A stretch of 57,819 bases of DNA from an uncultured Lachnospiraceae bacterium (GCA_902781215.1 CACZIO010000012.1:1-57819); one strand, 5' to 3'. Shown: positions 34,217 to 42,586, numbered from the stretch's first letter. Made by a program: numbers and translations. The notes: a model not told the origin generated them from the sequence alone.

Positions 34217-35335
34217 TCATTCCCGCACTTCTCTCCGGCTGAAGTAGTAGACAGCCAAGAAGACGATGAAGACGTAGAGGACGGAGATCAGGATATTGAT
34301 GTACATCTGTTCCCGGAAGACGAGCATGAGGACGGCGAAGGCGGCGGAGATGCCGGCGACCGGGATCAGGAAGCGTTTGCACTGCTCCAGCTCCGCCTTG
34401 GCAAAGGAGAGGAGGGCGAACATGCAGATAAAGTACAACAGGAATGAGGCCGTCAGGAAGGCGGTCTTGGGCAGGATCGATATGTCCGGATTCCGCATGA
34501 ACTCCAGCGAAGTGGTGATGTTGTTCATGCTGAAAATGAGGAAGATGTGGATCATCATGTAGCTCATGCCGGAGGTCTCTCTGTCGCGGTCCAGGATCTT
34601 GTTGTAGAGGACCTCGTAGCTGAGGAAGAGTCCGGCGACAATGCCGAAGCTCATGGTGGCGAAATAGATGGAGGAGAGGTCGACGCCCTCTTCAAAATAG
34701 GCGGCGACGGCGATGATCATCTCGCCGAAGGTGAAGACGACGTAGAGCATGGCGCGCTCGGACAGGTGGTTGAAGTCGACCTGGGAGGTCTTTGACTTGC
34801 CCGCCAGGAGTCTCGTTGCCACGATGCCGTAGAGGATGGCGATTCCCGCGAAAGGAAATTCTGTTTTTCCCAGAAAGGGAATGGCGCCCAAAACGATCGC
34901 GGCTTCACCGAAGAGGGCGATGAGGAGGCCCTTGATCGTCTGCATGGCGGCAGGCTCGCCGCGGTGGTGCCGCATCTCGATCAGGTACTGGATCCCGATG
35001 TTGATGAGGATCAGGGCCCAGGCCAGGTGGAAGCGGCCGTGGTAGCCGTACCAGTGGCGCCGGATACCCTCCCCGATGAAATAGAGCAGGTACATGTTGA
35101 CGAAGAGGAAGATGTGCTCCCGCTTGCTGTTGCGGCCGTACAGATTGATATAGAAGGTCGTATAGTTCCAGATCTGAATGACGGCCAGGCTGCACAGGGC
35201 ATAGGCCAGAAAGGCGGAGCCGCTGATAAAGCCGTTTTCCACATCCTGAATCAGGGAATTGTTGCGGCCGATGATATATACAAAGATCAGGTCATAGATC
35301 AGTTCCAGGTATTCTACCTTTTTTTCTTCTGTCAT
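34217..35335 (-). CDS. low-temperature-requirement A (LtrA)-like membrane protein
   Basis: A 372-residue polytopic protein, about ten hydrophobic helices. The opening KKVEYLELIYDLIFVYIIGRNNSLI is the hallmark of LtrA (VxxLELFFDLVFVFAI). Later segments HLSERAMLYVVFTFGEMIIAV and REHIFLFVNMYLLYFIGEG also fit. LtrA was named in Listeria for growth at low temperature; the molecular role is unknown. ATG 35335 is used because it lies 13 bases after the upstream gene's stop; the longer frame to 35398 would overlap that gene. No clear Shine-Dalgarno is visible, which fits translational coupling to the ArsC/Spx-like gene. Confidence 0.85.
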   Translation of the reverse strand: MTEEKKVEYLELIYDLIFVYIIGRNNSLIQDVENGFISGSAFLAYALCSLAVIQIWNYTTFYINLYGRNSKREHIFLFVNMYLLYFIGEGIRRHWYGYHGRFHLAWALILINIGIQYLIEMRHHRGEPAAMQTIKGLLIALFGEAAIVLGAIPFLGKTEFPFAGIAILYGIVATRLLAGKSKTSQVDFNHLSERAMLYVVFTFGEMIIAVAAYFEEGVDLSSIYFATMSFGIVAGLFLSYEVLYNKILDRDRETSGMSYMMIHIFLIFSMNNITTSLEFMRNPDISILPKTAFLTASFLLYFICMFALLSFAKAELEQCKRFLIPVAGISAAFAVLMLVFREQMYINILISVLYVFIVFLAVYYFSRREVRE

Positions 35336-35348
35336 GGTGGGGATTCTT

Positions 35349-35696
35349 TCACTGCACTGTCTGGTATTCGGCTTCTTTGAATCCGACGAGGACGGCATCG
35401 TCTGTGACGAGGATGGGGCGCTTGACGAGCATGCCGTCGGTGGCGAGCAGGTCCAGCATTTCCTGGTCAGTCATGGTTTTCAGTTTGTCCTTCAGGCCCA
35501 TCTCCCTGTAGAGCATGCCGGAGGTGTTGAAGAATTTCTTCATGGGCAGACCGCTCTTTTTCTGCCAATCGGAGAGCTCCTGTGCAGTGGGATTCTCTTC
35601 CTTGATGTCGCGCAGTTCATAGGAAATGTTGTGGTCTTCGAGCCAGGTCTTCGCCTTGCGGCAGGTCGAGCATTTGGGATAGCAGATGAAAAGCAT
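35349..35696 (-). CDS. ArsC/Spx family thioredoxin-fold protein
   Basis: A 115-residue protein with FICYPKCSTCRKAKTWLEDHNISYELRDIKEENPTAQELSDW, the redox CxxC and thioredoxin-like start of the arsenate reductase/Spx group, plus GLPMKKFFNTSGMLYREM and LLATDGMLVKRPILVTDDAVLVGF. The last segment (xLxKRPILxxxxxxxVGF) is typical of YffB/ArsC-like enzymes, whereas Spx usually binds RNA polymerase; this copy looks like the enzyme-like subgroup. GGAGGAATCACC precedes ATG 35696. Probably first gene of an operon with the LtrA-like gene. Confidence 0.88.
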   Translation of the reverse strand: MLFICYPKCSTCRKAKTWLEDHNISYELRDIKEENPTAQELSDWQKKSGLPMKKFFNTSGMLYREMGLKDKLKTMTDQEMLDLLATDGMLVKRPILVTDDAVLVGFKEAEYQTVQ

Positions 35697-35854
35697 GGTG
35701 ATTCCTCCGTGTGGATATGGGCTGTTGTAAAACATCAAACCCCAACGGCATGACCGTTAAAAATCCTCCGTGGTAACAGGGGCTGATGCAGTACCCTTAT
35801 TTTGCACCATTTTTCAGATCCAGACAATGTCTTTCCCGGAGGGGAGCTGCGCTT

Positions 35855-35932
35855 AAAAAGAAACCGTCCGGGACGTATCCGGCGATACAAAAAAAGAAAC
35901 CTCCCTGGATGTATCCGGCGGTACAAAAAAGT
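35855..35932. repeat. two tandem GGGACGTATCC-type repeat units
   Basis: AAGAAACCGTCCGGGACGTATCCGGCGATACAAAAAA is followed by AAGAAACCTCCCTGGATGTATCCGGCGGTACAAAAAA. Part of the 613-base gap between the ArsC/Spx-like gene and the first lipoprotein gene; apart from this, the next hairpin and A/T-rich sequence, nothing was recognised there. Confidence 0.85.
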
Positions 35933-35967
35933 GCGTGATCAATCAGATCCATCTGCCTGAAAATATC

Positions 35968-36002
35968 AAAAAGAACCACGAGAACGTCCCGTGGTTCTTT
36001 TC
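35968..36002. terminator. hairpin with repeat-family core, bidirectional terminator-like
   Basis: AAAAAGAACCACG (35968-35980) pairs with CGTGGTTCTTTT (35990-36002... one strand T-run, other strand T-run). The loop AGAACGTCC carries the repeat core. It stands between divergent genes, so its use as a terminator is unclear. Confidence 0.7.
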
Positions 36003-36309
36003 AGGATGGGGCTGGATGATTCCGGAAGTCGCTGCGTCTCTACTTTTATCCCGGCATTTTTGCCTGCTTTTGGTAAGTCGGGATTTGGTACAAAGGCGGC
36101 GCTGAGTGGGAACATTTCATGTGAAGAGTTATACATGCCGGATTTAACATGCAAAAACGCAATAGAAAAGTATCAAATATAAGTATTTGAACATACATTT
36201 TTAAAAACATATAATGTTGATCAAGAAAAGAAGAAAAGAAGCTCGTAGAAGAAAGAAGCCCGCAGGTTTGTTCCTGTATGTTTGTGAGCGGGAGGTAATC
36301 GTCACAGAT

Positions 36310-36990
36310 ATGAAAAAAACAAAGAAGAAGCTGCCGGCAGTTGGTGTAATCGCGGCCCTTCTCGCCGCATCGATGATGATTCTGTCAGCCTGCGGCAGTA
36401 CGGTGCAGGAGAGTGCTGAGGAAACACAGCAAAAAGCGCAACTGACGCCGGAAGCCGGGACAGCGGAAACGACGGGAGAAACGCAGCAGGTGCCTGATGC
36501 CGGGACAGCAGAAAAGGCGGAAGCAGGGACTGGATCATCGGCAGCAGGAGTGACGCCGGCAGCCGGAGAGACAGCGATGTCCGGTGGAGAAACGGTGCAG
36601 CCGACTGAGGAGGACAGCATGACAAATCAGGATATGACAGAAATGACAATGAAAATCGGAGACACACAGGTGGCCGTGGAGTGGGCGGACAACGAGGCTG
36701 TAGAAGCCCTTCGGGAGCTGGTGAAAGAGGAACCGCTGACCATTCAGATGTCCATGTACGGCGGTTTTGAGCAGGTAGGTCCGATCGGGCAGCGCCTGCC
36801 GGTCAGCGATCAGCAGACAACGACGCAGTCCGGCGATATCGTCCTGTATACCGGCAGCCAGATCGTCGTTTTTTACGGATCAAATTCCTGGGCCTATACA
36901 AGGCTCGGGCATATCACAGACCAGTCGGCGGAGGATATGAAAAACCTGCTTGGAAACGGAGACGTGACGATCACGATCGGCAGCAAATAA
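36310..36990 (+). CDS. lipoprotein with cyclophilin-like fold domain
   Basis: A 226-residue lipoprotein. ATG 36310 gives a clean signal sequence, MKKTKKKLPAVG followed by a hydrophobic core and the lipobox LSAC; GGGAGG lies 13 bases upstream. Residues about 30-105 are a Thr/Glu/Ala/Gly-rich linker. The C-terminal 115 residues (MKIGDTQVAVEWADNEAVEALREL, MYGGFEQVGPIGQRLP, QSGDIVLYTGSQIVVFYGSNSWAYTRLGHI) match the small cyclophilin-like domain (Cyclophil_like2). In that family, peptidyl-prolyl isomerase activity is doubtful; roles in binding at the cell surface are suspected. It precedes a second lipoprotein with a related domain by 107 bp. Confidence 0.88.
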   Translation: MKKTKKKLPAVGVIAALLAASMMILSACGSTVQESAEETQQKAQLTPEAGTAETTGETQQVPDAGTAEKAEAGTGSSAAGVTPAAGETAMSGGETVQPTEEDSMTNQDMTEMTMKIGDTQVAVEWADNEAVEALRELVKEEPLTIQMSMYGGFEQVGPIGQRLPVSDQQTTTQSGDIVLYTGSQIVVFYGSNSWAYTRLGHITDQSAEDMKNLLGNGDVTITIGSK

Positions 36991-37097
36991 CAAATAACAG
37001 AGAAAAGGAAGCAAGACAGAAGCCGAGAAGCCGATAAAAATGCCGGACCGGCATGATCGTCGGGAAGGTTAGGTACGCATGTTATGGAGGAAGAAGA

Positions 37098-37811
37098 ATG
37101 AGAAAGAAACTGTTGGTTAAGAAACTGTCTGTGGCTCTGATGGCGGCGGTGCTGTGCCTTTCCCTGGCGGCCTGCGGGAGCAGCGGGAGTGCCGGCGCCT
37201 CCGGGAGCAGTGCAGACACAGAAGCCTCTGAGGACAGTGAAAGTCCCGCCGGGTCTGAGGACGGCGAAGCCACGGCTGTCTCCGGAAACAGTGAGGATGC
37301 CGCGGGAACATCCATGACGGCCGGCGGAAGCAACGGGGAAGCTGGCGCGCAGCAGGCGCAGGAGGATGAAGTGAAGAGAGTTGCGAGAGACGGCGCGGAT
37401 ATGCAGACAGAGGATAAGTCCATGCCGACCAGAGTCCCCATGGAAGGCGGCACGAAGATCAACATGTATTTCGGTGACACTGTGATCCCGGGCGTGCTCA
37501 ATGACTCCGAGACGGCCAAAGCCCTGATCGAAAAGCTGCCGATAACCCAGCATGTGAGCCGCTACTCCCATGATTTCTGCGGAGTCACGGAGGATCTGCC
37601 CTACAAGGAAGAGGATGTCCACTACGGCTGGCTGAACGGAGATATCGATTACGCGACCGACGCCCCGTATTTCACGATTCTTTTTGAGGACGAGGATGAT
37701 TCCGAGCAGTACGGCTATCAGGTCAATATCGGCGTCATCACCTGCCCGCTCAGCGAGATCGCGGAGCTGGAAGGCTCCTTTGATGTGCGGATTGAGCTGG
37801 CAGAGGAATAA
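37098..37811 (+). CDS. second lipoprotein, cyclophilin-like domain relative
   Basis: A 237-residue lipoprotein; ATG 37098 follows GGAGGAAGAAGA. Signal sequence MRKKLLVKKLSVALMAAVL ends in a lipobox LAAC. A Ser/Gly/Ala/Glu linker reaches about residue 105. The C-terminal part, TKINMYFGDTVIPGVLNDSETAKALIEKLP, HDFCGVTEDLPYKEEDVHYGW, IDYATDAPYFTILFEDED, has the layout of the cyclophilin-like domain in the preceding lipoprotein but is more diverged. The two are likely paralogues in one transcription unit, closed by a very strong hairpin. Function unknown. Confidence 0.8.
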   Translation: MRKKLLVKKLSVALMAAVLCLSLAACGSSGSAGASGSSADTEASEDSESPAGSEDGEATAVSGNSEDAAGTSMTAGGSNGEAGAQQAQEDEVKRVARDGADMQTEDKSMPTRVPMEGGTKINMYFGDTVIPGVLNDSETAKALIEKLPITQHVSRYSHDFCGVTEDLPYKEEDVHYGWLNGDIDYATDAPYFTILFEDEDDSEQYGYQVNIGVITCPLSEIAELEGSFDVRIELAEE

Positions 37812-37854
37812 CGGATTCTCCGCTGTGTGGAAGCAGCTTTAAAAGGCGGATATA

Positions 37855-37917
37855 AAACCACCAGGGACGTATCTAAACGGTACAAAAAGAACCGTTTAGA
37901 TACGTCCCTGGTGGTTT
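37855..37917. terminator. perfect 27-bp hairpin, full-length repeat-family member
   Basis: Left arm 37855-37881 (AAACCACCAGGGACGTATCT...) and right arm 37891-37917 are exact reverse complements with a 9-base loop ACAAAAAGA. It lies 43 bases after the lipoprotein stop and 9 bases before the stop of the convergent MarR gene, so it may terminate both. It is the cleanest example of the dispersed family's palindromic form. Confidence 0.9.
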
Positions 37918-37926
37918 CCGGTGGTT

Positions 37927-38376
37927 TTATTGCTTCATCAGTCCTTCCTCGCAGATTCCGCGCATATTGGAGGCGATGAGGTCGAGGCAGTGATACATAT
38001 TCTCGCGCATTTCATCGGTGATGCCCTGGCCGGCGAGGTCGAGGGCGACGGCTGCGCGCGCCCGGAGCTGGTCCGCCAGCGCCCGGCCGCGGGGCGTGAG
38101 TTTCGGAGTCACCCTGTACCTGGGGCCGTCGTACGGCTCCAGGATTTCTTTTTTCTGGAAGTCGGCGATGGCGCGGGAGACATCCGCCTTGTCGCGCTGG
38201 CAGAGGTCCGCCAGACGGGCGGCGGTGATCTCGCCCTCGTAGCTGTCGAGCATGAGCAGGTACAGGGCGTGCGTGCCGCGCAGGCCGTACTTTTTCATTT
38301 CTTCTGTCGCCAATTTGTTCCAGTATCTGGAGATGTTGAAAATATCAAGCGTGAAGTGTTCAAACCGGTTGTCCAT
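37927..38376 (-). CDS. MarR family transcriptional regulator
   Basis: A 149-residue winged-helix regulator. The region YGLRGTHALYLLMLDSYEGEITAARLADLCQRDKADVSRAIADFQKKEILEP gives the HTH (recognition helix DKADVSRAIADF), followed by the beta wing RYRVTPKLTPRGRALADQL and C-terminal dimerisation helix. GAAAAGGACGG lies upstream of ATG 38376. Ligand and targets are unknown. The 230 bases before the next gene contain three GAAGATACAT repeats but no clear palindrome. Nothing adjacent is an obvious efflux target. Confidence 0.9.
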   Translation of the reverse strand: MDNRFEHFTLDIFNISRYWNKLATEEMKKYGLRGTHALYLLMLDSYEGEITAARLADLCQRDKADVSRAIADFQKKEILEPYDGPRYRVTPKLTPRGRALADQLRARAAVALDLAGQGITDEMRENMYHCLDLIASNMRGICEEGLMKQ

Positions 38377-38606
38377 TTTGCCGTCCTTTTCAATTATGTC
38401 TTCAAATTAATCAGTAAGTCATCATATAAACCAGTCACGGGGGTCAGCCACATTGTGGAGTTATCATTTGCGGAACCATTCGATACAGTTATGGCGATCT
38501 TCCTCATTTTTTTAATGAAGATACATTGAAGATACATTTCGATGTAAATGCAGGAAGATACAGCCTGTTATGATCTGTACCGGGCAACAACAGCAAATAT
38601 ACAGCC

Positions 38607-39455
38607 TTATTTTACTTCACCGGATTTGAAATAGGCAACTGCAACGGCGCCGGGGCCGGCGTGGGTACCGATGACACTGCAGAGCTGGACGCAGTCCAGG
38701 GTGTCGACATGATCTTTCCAGAGGGCCTGGCTGTCCCGGATGTACTGGCGGAGCATGTCGTCGGAAAGGCCGGTGTAGCCCAGCAGGAGGGGCATGGAAA
38801 AATCGACGCCGTCCCGGTTGATCTGCTCGGCGAGGAGGTTGTTGGCCTTCTTTGAGCCGCGTGCCTTGCCGAGAATGGCGATCTCGCCGCCTTTGACGGT
38901 GATGACCGGTTTGATGTTGAGAACGCCGCCGGCGAGCGCGGCTGCGCCCGAGATCCTGCCGCCCTTTTTCAGGTATTCGAGGGTGTCGACCATGGCGACC
39001 AGGCCGATCTCCTCGCGCTTCTGCGTCAGGTGCTGTGCCAGTTCATCGAGCCCCATTCCATCTGAGGCGCAGCGCAGGGCGTACTCGGCGAGGACGCCGG
39101 ACGCGATTGAGACATTCATGCTGTCTACGACGCGGATATTCGGATAATCCTCCGCGGCGATGCGGGCGCTCTGATAAGTGCCGGACAGGCGGGAGGAGAC
39201 CGTGATCACGACGGCTTCCTCCCCCTTTTCCTGAAGTTCCCTGAAGACCTTCCCGAAGGCGTCGGGCGTCGCCTGGCTGGTCTTGGGCAGCTCCGCGCTG
39301 GAAACCAGCTTCTGATAAAAGTCCTGTTTGTTCAATGTGACACCGTCGATGTAGACTGTCTCACCGAAGGAAACGGTGAGCGGTACAACGGTAAAACTCT
39401 TTTTGTACTGTTCTGCGATATCCACGGTGGAATCGGTTACGATTCTGACTGCCAT
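38607..39455 (-). CDS. DegV family fatty acid-binding protein
   Basis: A 282-residue two-domain DegV protein: VRIVTDSTVDIAEQY, VPLTVSFGETVYIDG, LPKTSQATPDAF, ITVSSRLSGTYQSA, IRVVDSMNVSIASG and TLEYLKKGGRISG are all standard. Related FakB proteins bind a fatty acid and present it to the kinase FakA; with no fakA nearby, the partner must lie elsewhere. The GxGG tail HAGPGAVAVAYF matches the second domain. GGAGGTATATACAA precedes ATG 39455. A pair of palindromes lies 142 to 192 bases upstream. Confidence 0.95.
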   Translation of the reverse strand: MAVRIVTDSTVDIAEQYKKSFTVVPLTVSFGETVYIDGVTLNKQDFYQKLVSSAELPKTSQATPDAFGKVFRELQEKGEEAVVITVSSRLSGTYQSARIAAEDYPNIRVVDSMNVSIASGVLAEYALRCASDGMGLDELAQHLTQKREEIGLVAMVDTLEYLKKGGRISGAAALAGGVLNIKPVITVKGGEIAILGKARGSKKANNLLAEQINRDGVDFSMPLLLGYTGLSDDMLRQYIRDSQALWKDHVDTLDCVQLCSVIGTHAGPGAVAVAYFKSGEVK

Positions 39456-39596
39456 TTGTATATACCTCCATATTTGGAAAATGATATCCGTGATTAAGGG
39501 ACTGTAGCAAAATATACAGATTATTTCGCTACAGTTCCTGAGTCGGTGTCGCGTCTACTGAAAAACAAAGTTAAGAACCCATGGTTGATAATCGAT

Positions 39597-39647
39597 GTTG
39601 AAATATCAACGAGCAGGAGAATAACACTGTATTGTTGATATGTCAAC
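39597..39647. promoter_or_regulatory. two copies of a GTTGAWATNTCAAC palindrome
   Basis: GTTGAAATATCAAC at 39597-39610 and GTTGATATGTCAAC at 39634-39647, centres 37 bp apart, in the 392-base gap upstream of degV. The second extends to TTGTTGATATGTCAACAA. A stem GGGACTGTAGC/GCTACAGTTCC lies at 39501-39538 nearby. Likely operator pair for a dimeric repressor controlling degV. Confidence 0.65.
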
Positions 39648-39705
39648 AACTTATCGCACATGTTTTTTTCGATACTGCTTGACACAATGTTTTGCAGCAT
39701 GAAAA

Positions 39706-39826
39706 AACCACCCGGGACGGTTCTGGCGGTACAAAAAGTACCAGGAGAATCGTCCAGGGTGGTCTGTTTCAGGTGGTTTCGTCGCGGCGGTACAAAAGTA
39801 CCATGAGAACCGTCCCAAGTGGTTTT
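39706..39826. repeat. two dispersed-repeat hairpins in tandem
   Basis: ACCACCCGGGACGGTTCTGGCGG pairs with the later CCAGGAGAATCGTCCAGGGTGGT around GGTAC-AAAAA-GTACC. A second hairpin (AGGTGGTTTCGTCGCGGCGG ... ACCATGAGAACCGTCC) follows with the same GGTAC-AAAA-GTACC tip. Both lie after the SDR stop. Confidence 0.9.
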
Positions 39827-39847
39827 AGTCGCGGCGGGAGGTGGTAA

Positions 39848-40618
39848 TCACAGGAAGGCGCCGTTGCAGACCTGGATGACCTGGCCCTTGACGTGTCTGC
39901 CCATGTCGGAGGCGAGGTAGAGGCAGGCGTTTGCCTGGTCAATGGGGTCGCACTCCGGGCCGGGGAAATAGACGAAGTGTTTGCTGTATTCCAGCATTTT
40001 GGCGCCGCCGGGCTGTTCGCCGGCCTTGTTGGCCAGATGGGCGGGGGTGACGGTCGCGCCGGGCGCCACGGCGTTGATGCGGATGTTGGTGTCGATCAGG
40101 CGCATGGCGACGTTTTTGGTCAGGGTGTTGATCGCACCCTTGGAGGAGGTATAGGAGGCGCCGCAGAAGGGGCGGTCTCCATTGACGGAGGAGATGTTGA
40201 TGATGCAGCCCTCGTTCTTGGGCAGGAAGATCTTGAGCGCCTCGCGGATGAAGCGGAAGGGGCCGAAGACGTTGGTCTGGTAGACGTGCTCCAGCCATTC
40301 GTCGTCCGTTTCATCGATCATCTTCTGCTCGCCAATGGCAGCGTTGTTGATGACGATGTCCAGGTCGCCATAGACGTCCAGGGCGGTCTGGATGACCTTC
40401 TTTACGTCGTCGAGATTCTTGTTGTCGGCGACCACACCGGTCACCTCATAGCCCTGGTCGCGGATGGACTTGAAGGCAGCGTCCAGCTTTTCCTGTCCGC
40501 GCGCGGTCATGACGACCTTTGCGCCTTCTTTAGCAAAGAGCTCCGCCATGGTCTGCCCCATGCCATAGCTGGCTCCGGATACGATTGCGACTTTTCCTTC
40601 AAGCATTTTTTCTTTCAT
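39848..40618 (-). CDS. SDR family NAD(P)-dependent oxidoreductase
   Basis: A 256-residue short-chain dehydrogenase. ATG 40618 follows GGAGGATAAGAATT; the longer frame has no support. Marks: cofactor motif SGASYGMGQ, the NNAA motif, ISSVNG with the catalytic Ser, and the catalytic pair in YTSSK. The family includes oxidoreductases acting on sugars, steroids and hydroxy acids; the substrate is not evident. It is divergent from a LysR regulator gene, with 225 bases between, which is the classic layout for LysR control of the neighbouring gene. Confidence 0.93.
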   Translation of the reverse strand: MKEKMLEGKVAIVSGASYGMGQTMAELFAKEGAKVVMTARGQEKLDAAFKSIRDQGYEVTGVVADNKNLDDVKKVIQTALDVYGDLDIVINNAAIGEQKMIDETDDEWLEHVYQTNVFGPFRFIREALKIFLPKNEGCIINISSVNGDRPFCGASYTSSKGAINTLTKNVAMRLIDTNIRINAVAPGATVTPAHLANKAGEQPGGAKMLEYSKHFVYFPGPECDPIDQANACLYLASDMGRHVKGQVIQVCNGAFL

Positions 40619-40729
40619 AATTCTTATCCTCCGATGTTTTTCAGTGAAGACGCATACGATTGGCGTGAGAGTGCCAGGGTCTGTGATGTCCACTGTTATT
40701 TCCTGATAATGACTGCGGTTGTTAAGGCC

Positions 40730-40758
40730 ATTGTAAAAGCTCAAACAGCTATATTCAA
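40730..40758 (-). promoter_or_regulatory. putative SDR promoter
   Basis: On the minus strand TTGAAT, a 17-base spacer and TACAAT precede the SDR start by about 110 bases. A TATAAT at 40786-40791 on the plus strand could serve the LysR gene; the two promoters would be back to back. Confidence 0.55.
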
Positions 40759-40843
40759 ATGCTTATATCTGATAGTAAATCATGCTATAATTGCATAGGA
40801 AAGAAAAAGGTACCGTAACTTATTGATCAGGGAGGATGTCAGG

Positions 40844-41722
40844 ATGGATCTGAGAATTATGGAATACTACCTCGCCGTGACGAGGGAGGGAAATATATCC
40901 GCGGCGGCGGAGGCGCTGCACATCTCGCAGCCGGCGCTGTCCAGGCAGATCAGGGACCTGGAGGAGGAACTGGGGGTCACGCTCTTTGAGCGGGGGAGCC
41001 GCCGGATCCGGCTCACGGAGGAAGGGATGATCCTCCGCAGGCGGGCGGAGGAGATGGTGCACCTGATGCAGATCACGGAGGGAGAGATCCGCCAGGCCCA
41101 CAACAACCTGTCCGGGGAGGTCCATATCGGCGCGGGGGAGTCACGGGCCTTTCACCATATCTCGGAGATCGCCGGCAGGATCCACCGGGACTATCCGGAT
41201 ATCCGCTTTACCATCACGAGCGGGGACACGGCGGACCTCATGGAGGAACTGGAGAACGGCCTGATCGACGTCGCCCTGATCTTCACCGATTACGACCACA
41301 GCCAGTATCAGGGGATCCGCCTTCCCAAGGACGACCGCCTGGGACTTTTGATGCGCAGGGACGATCCCATGGCAGAAAAAAAGGCCATCGCCATTGATGA
41401 CCTGAAAAAGCTGCCCCTGATCATCCCCCGCGCCGCGGCGGATATGCTGTCCTCCGACCCGGCGCTTGCCGGCATCCGTACCGTTGCTGTCTACAACCTG
41501 ATCTACAACGCCTCACTTTTTGTGGAGGACGGCGTCGGCTATGCCATGGGCTTTGACGGCCTGATCAATGTGACCGGGGACAGCGCCCTGACCTTCCGGC
41601 CCCTGGAGATCCAGATCGCCCAGGCCGGCTCCGTGATCTGGAAAAAATACGAGGTCTTCCCGCCGGCGGTAAATCTGTTTCTGGAGTGCCTGAAGGGGTT
41701 CGGCAGGGAAATGATGCGCTGA
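40844..41722 (+). CDS. LysR family transcriptional regulator
   Basis: A 292-residue regulator. ATG 40844 follows GGAGGATGTCAGG; a TTG at 40823 would add seven residues. HTH: MEYYLAVTREGNISAAAEALHISQPALSRQIRDLEEELGVTLFERGSRRIRLTEEG. The effector domain follows with VHIGAGESRAFHHISEIAG and DLMEELENGLIDVALIF. It is transcribed divergently from the SDR gene and probably controls it, often also repressing itself. Effector unknown. Confidence 0.94.
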   Translation: MDLRIMEYYLAVTREGNISAAAEALHISQPALSRQIRDLEEELGVTLFERGSRRIRLTEEGMILRRRAEEMVHLMQITEGEIRQAHNNLSGEVHIGAGESRAFHHISEIAGRIHRDYPDIRFTITSGDTADLMEELENGLIDVALIFTDYDHSQYQGIRLPKDDRLGLLMRRDDPMAEKKAIAIDDLKKLPLIIPRAAADMLSSDPALAGIRTVAVYNLIYNASLFVEDGVGYAMGFDGLINVTGDSALTFRPLEIQIAQAGSVIWKKYEVFPPAVNLFLECLKGFGREMMR

Positions 41723-41727
41723 CAGAC

Positions 41728-41848
41728 CTCCTGGTTCAAACGGCGATATACGTCCCGGGCGGTACACCGGCTGGTATCCAAAAAGAACCGGCGATATACG
41801 TCCCGGGCGGTACACAAAAACCGGCAAAATACGTCCCGGGCGCTACAT
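41728..41848. repeat. three tandem repeat units after the LysR gene
   Basis: CGTCCCGGGCG(G/C)TAC-bearing units (ATATACGTCCCGGGCGGTAC twice) begin at 41742, 41790 and 41823. It occupies the gap between the convergent LysR and membrane protein genes; a variant of the GGGACGTATC type. Confidence 0.85.
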
Positions 41849-42363
41849 CATCTTTCGTACCGTATCTCCGCATCCCCGGGGACGCGGTTCAGGATGTATT
41901 TCCGGACAAATTCCAGGTCTTCCGCTGACGGGGCGTAGACGCGGACCTTCTTGATATATTTATTCTGCAGTTCTATGCAGTCTCTGTGCACGATGACGGT
42001 CCTGGCGTTTTTATAATAGAAAAAGACAGAGTTTCTGCCGGTTCCGACATGTATGTCAGTGTCTGACATCCAGAACTGTTCCATCGGGTCCTTGACAAGG
42101 TATATGGCCGGCCAGAAGGCCAGGAGCGTGATCAGCAGAAATACAAGGACGGAGCCGGCAACGATCAGCAGGGATTTCCAGTCATGGAAGCGCCAGGAGA
42201 GAAATACGCCATAGAACAGAAGGAAGGCACCTATTCCAAAACAAAGGTACATGCCCACCCGCATGTTGTGGCGATGGTATTCTACATCGATGGAGCATTG
42301 CCATTTGTAGGAGCCGTCCGGCTGCTGTGTGATTTGATCCGGATAGTATGTTAATGGATTCAT
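41848..42363 (-). CDS. hypothetical membrane protein with PH-like C-terminus
   Basis: A 171-residue protein with two adjacent membrane helices (about residues 38-55 and 65-88) and a C-terminal cytoplasmic domain (FWMSDTDIHVGTGRNSVFFYYKNARTVIVHRDCIELQNKYIKKVRVYAPSAEDLEFVRKYI). The helix pair plus a beta-rich domain with a final helix is the general plan of YcxB-like/bacterial PH proteins of Lachnospiraceae, inferred by shape only. AAGGTGG precedes ATG 42363. The gene is isolated; its stop abuts the repeat array. Confidence 0.75.
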   Translation of the reverse strand: MNPLTYYPDQITQQPDGSYKWQCSIDVEYHRHNMRVGMYLCFGIGAFLLFYGVFLSWRFHDWKSLLIVAGSVLVFLLITLLAFWPAIYLVKDPMEQFWMSDTDIHVGTGRNSVFFYYKNARTVIVHRDCIELQNKYIKKVRVYAPSAEDLEFVRKYILNRVPGDAEIRYER

Positions 42364-42481
42364 GGTCGACCACCTTGTTTATCTCGCAACAAGTTTACTG
42401 CTTTTTTGACAATAATTGGATGACTTAAAGTATATCATGCGGGGGTAGGGGCGCCAAGGTCGGAAAAGGGCTGATTACAGC

Positions 42482-42537
42482 GCTGTGATTGCTGTGCTGT
42501 GATTGTTACGCTGTGATTGCTGTGCCGTGATTACTGC
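42482..42537 (+). repeat. 14-bp tandem repeat, four copies
   Basis: GCTGTGATTGCTGT, GCTGTGATTGTTAC, GCTGTGATTGCTGT and GCCGTGATTACTGC stand head to tail, just upstream of the radical SAM gene. Not coding at this position. Confidence 0.9.
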
Positions 42538-42586
42538 GTTACTTATGATGCCTGTTCCTGGTGAGCTGAAAAAAGAGAAGAAGAGT

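Noticed and set aside
41728-41848. CRISPR array
   Set aside because: The units are contiguous tandem copies without unique spacers, and no cas genes are nearby. The same applies to 56129-56281.
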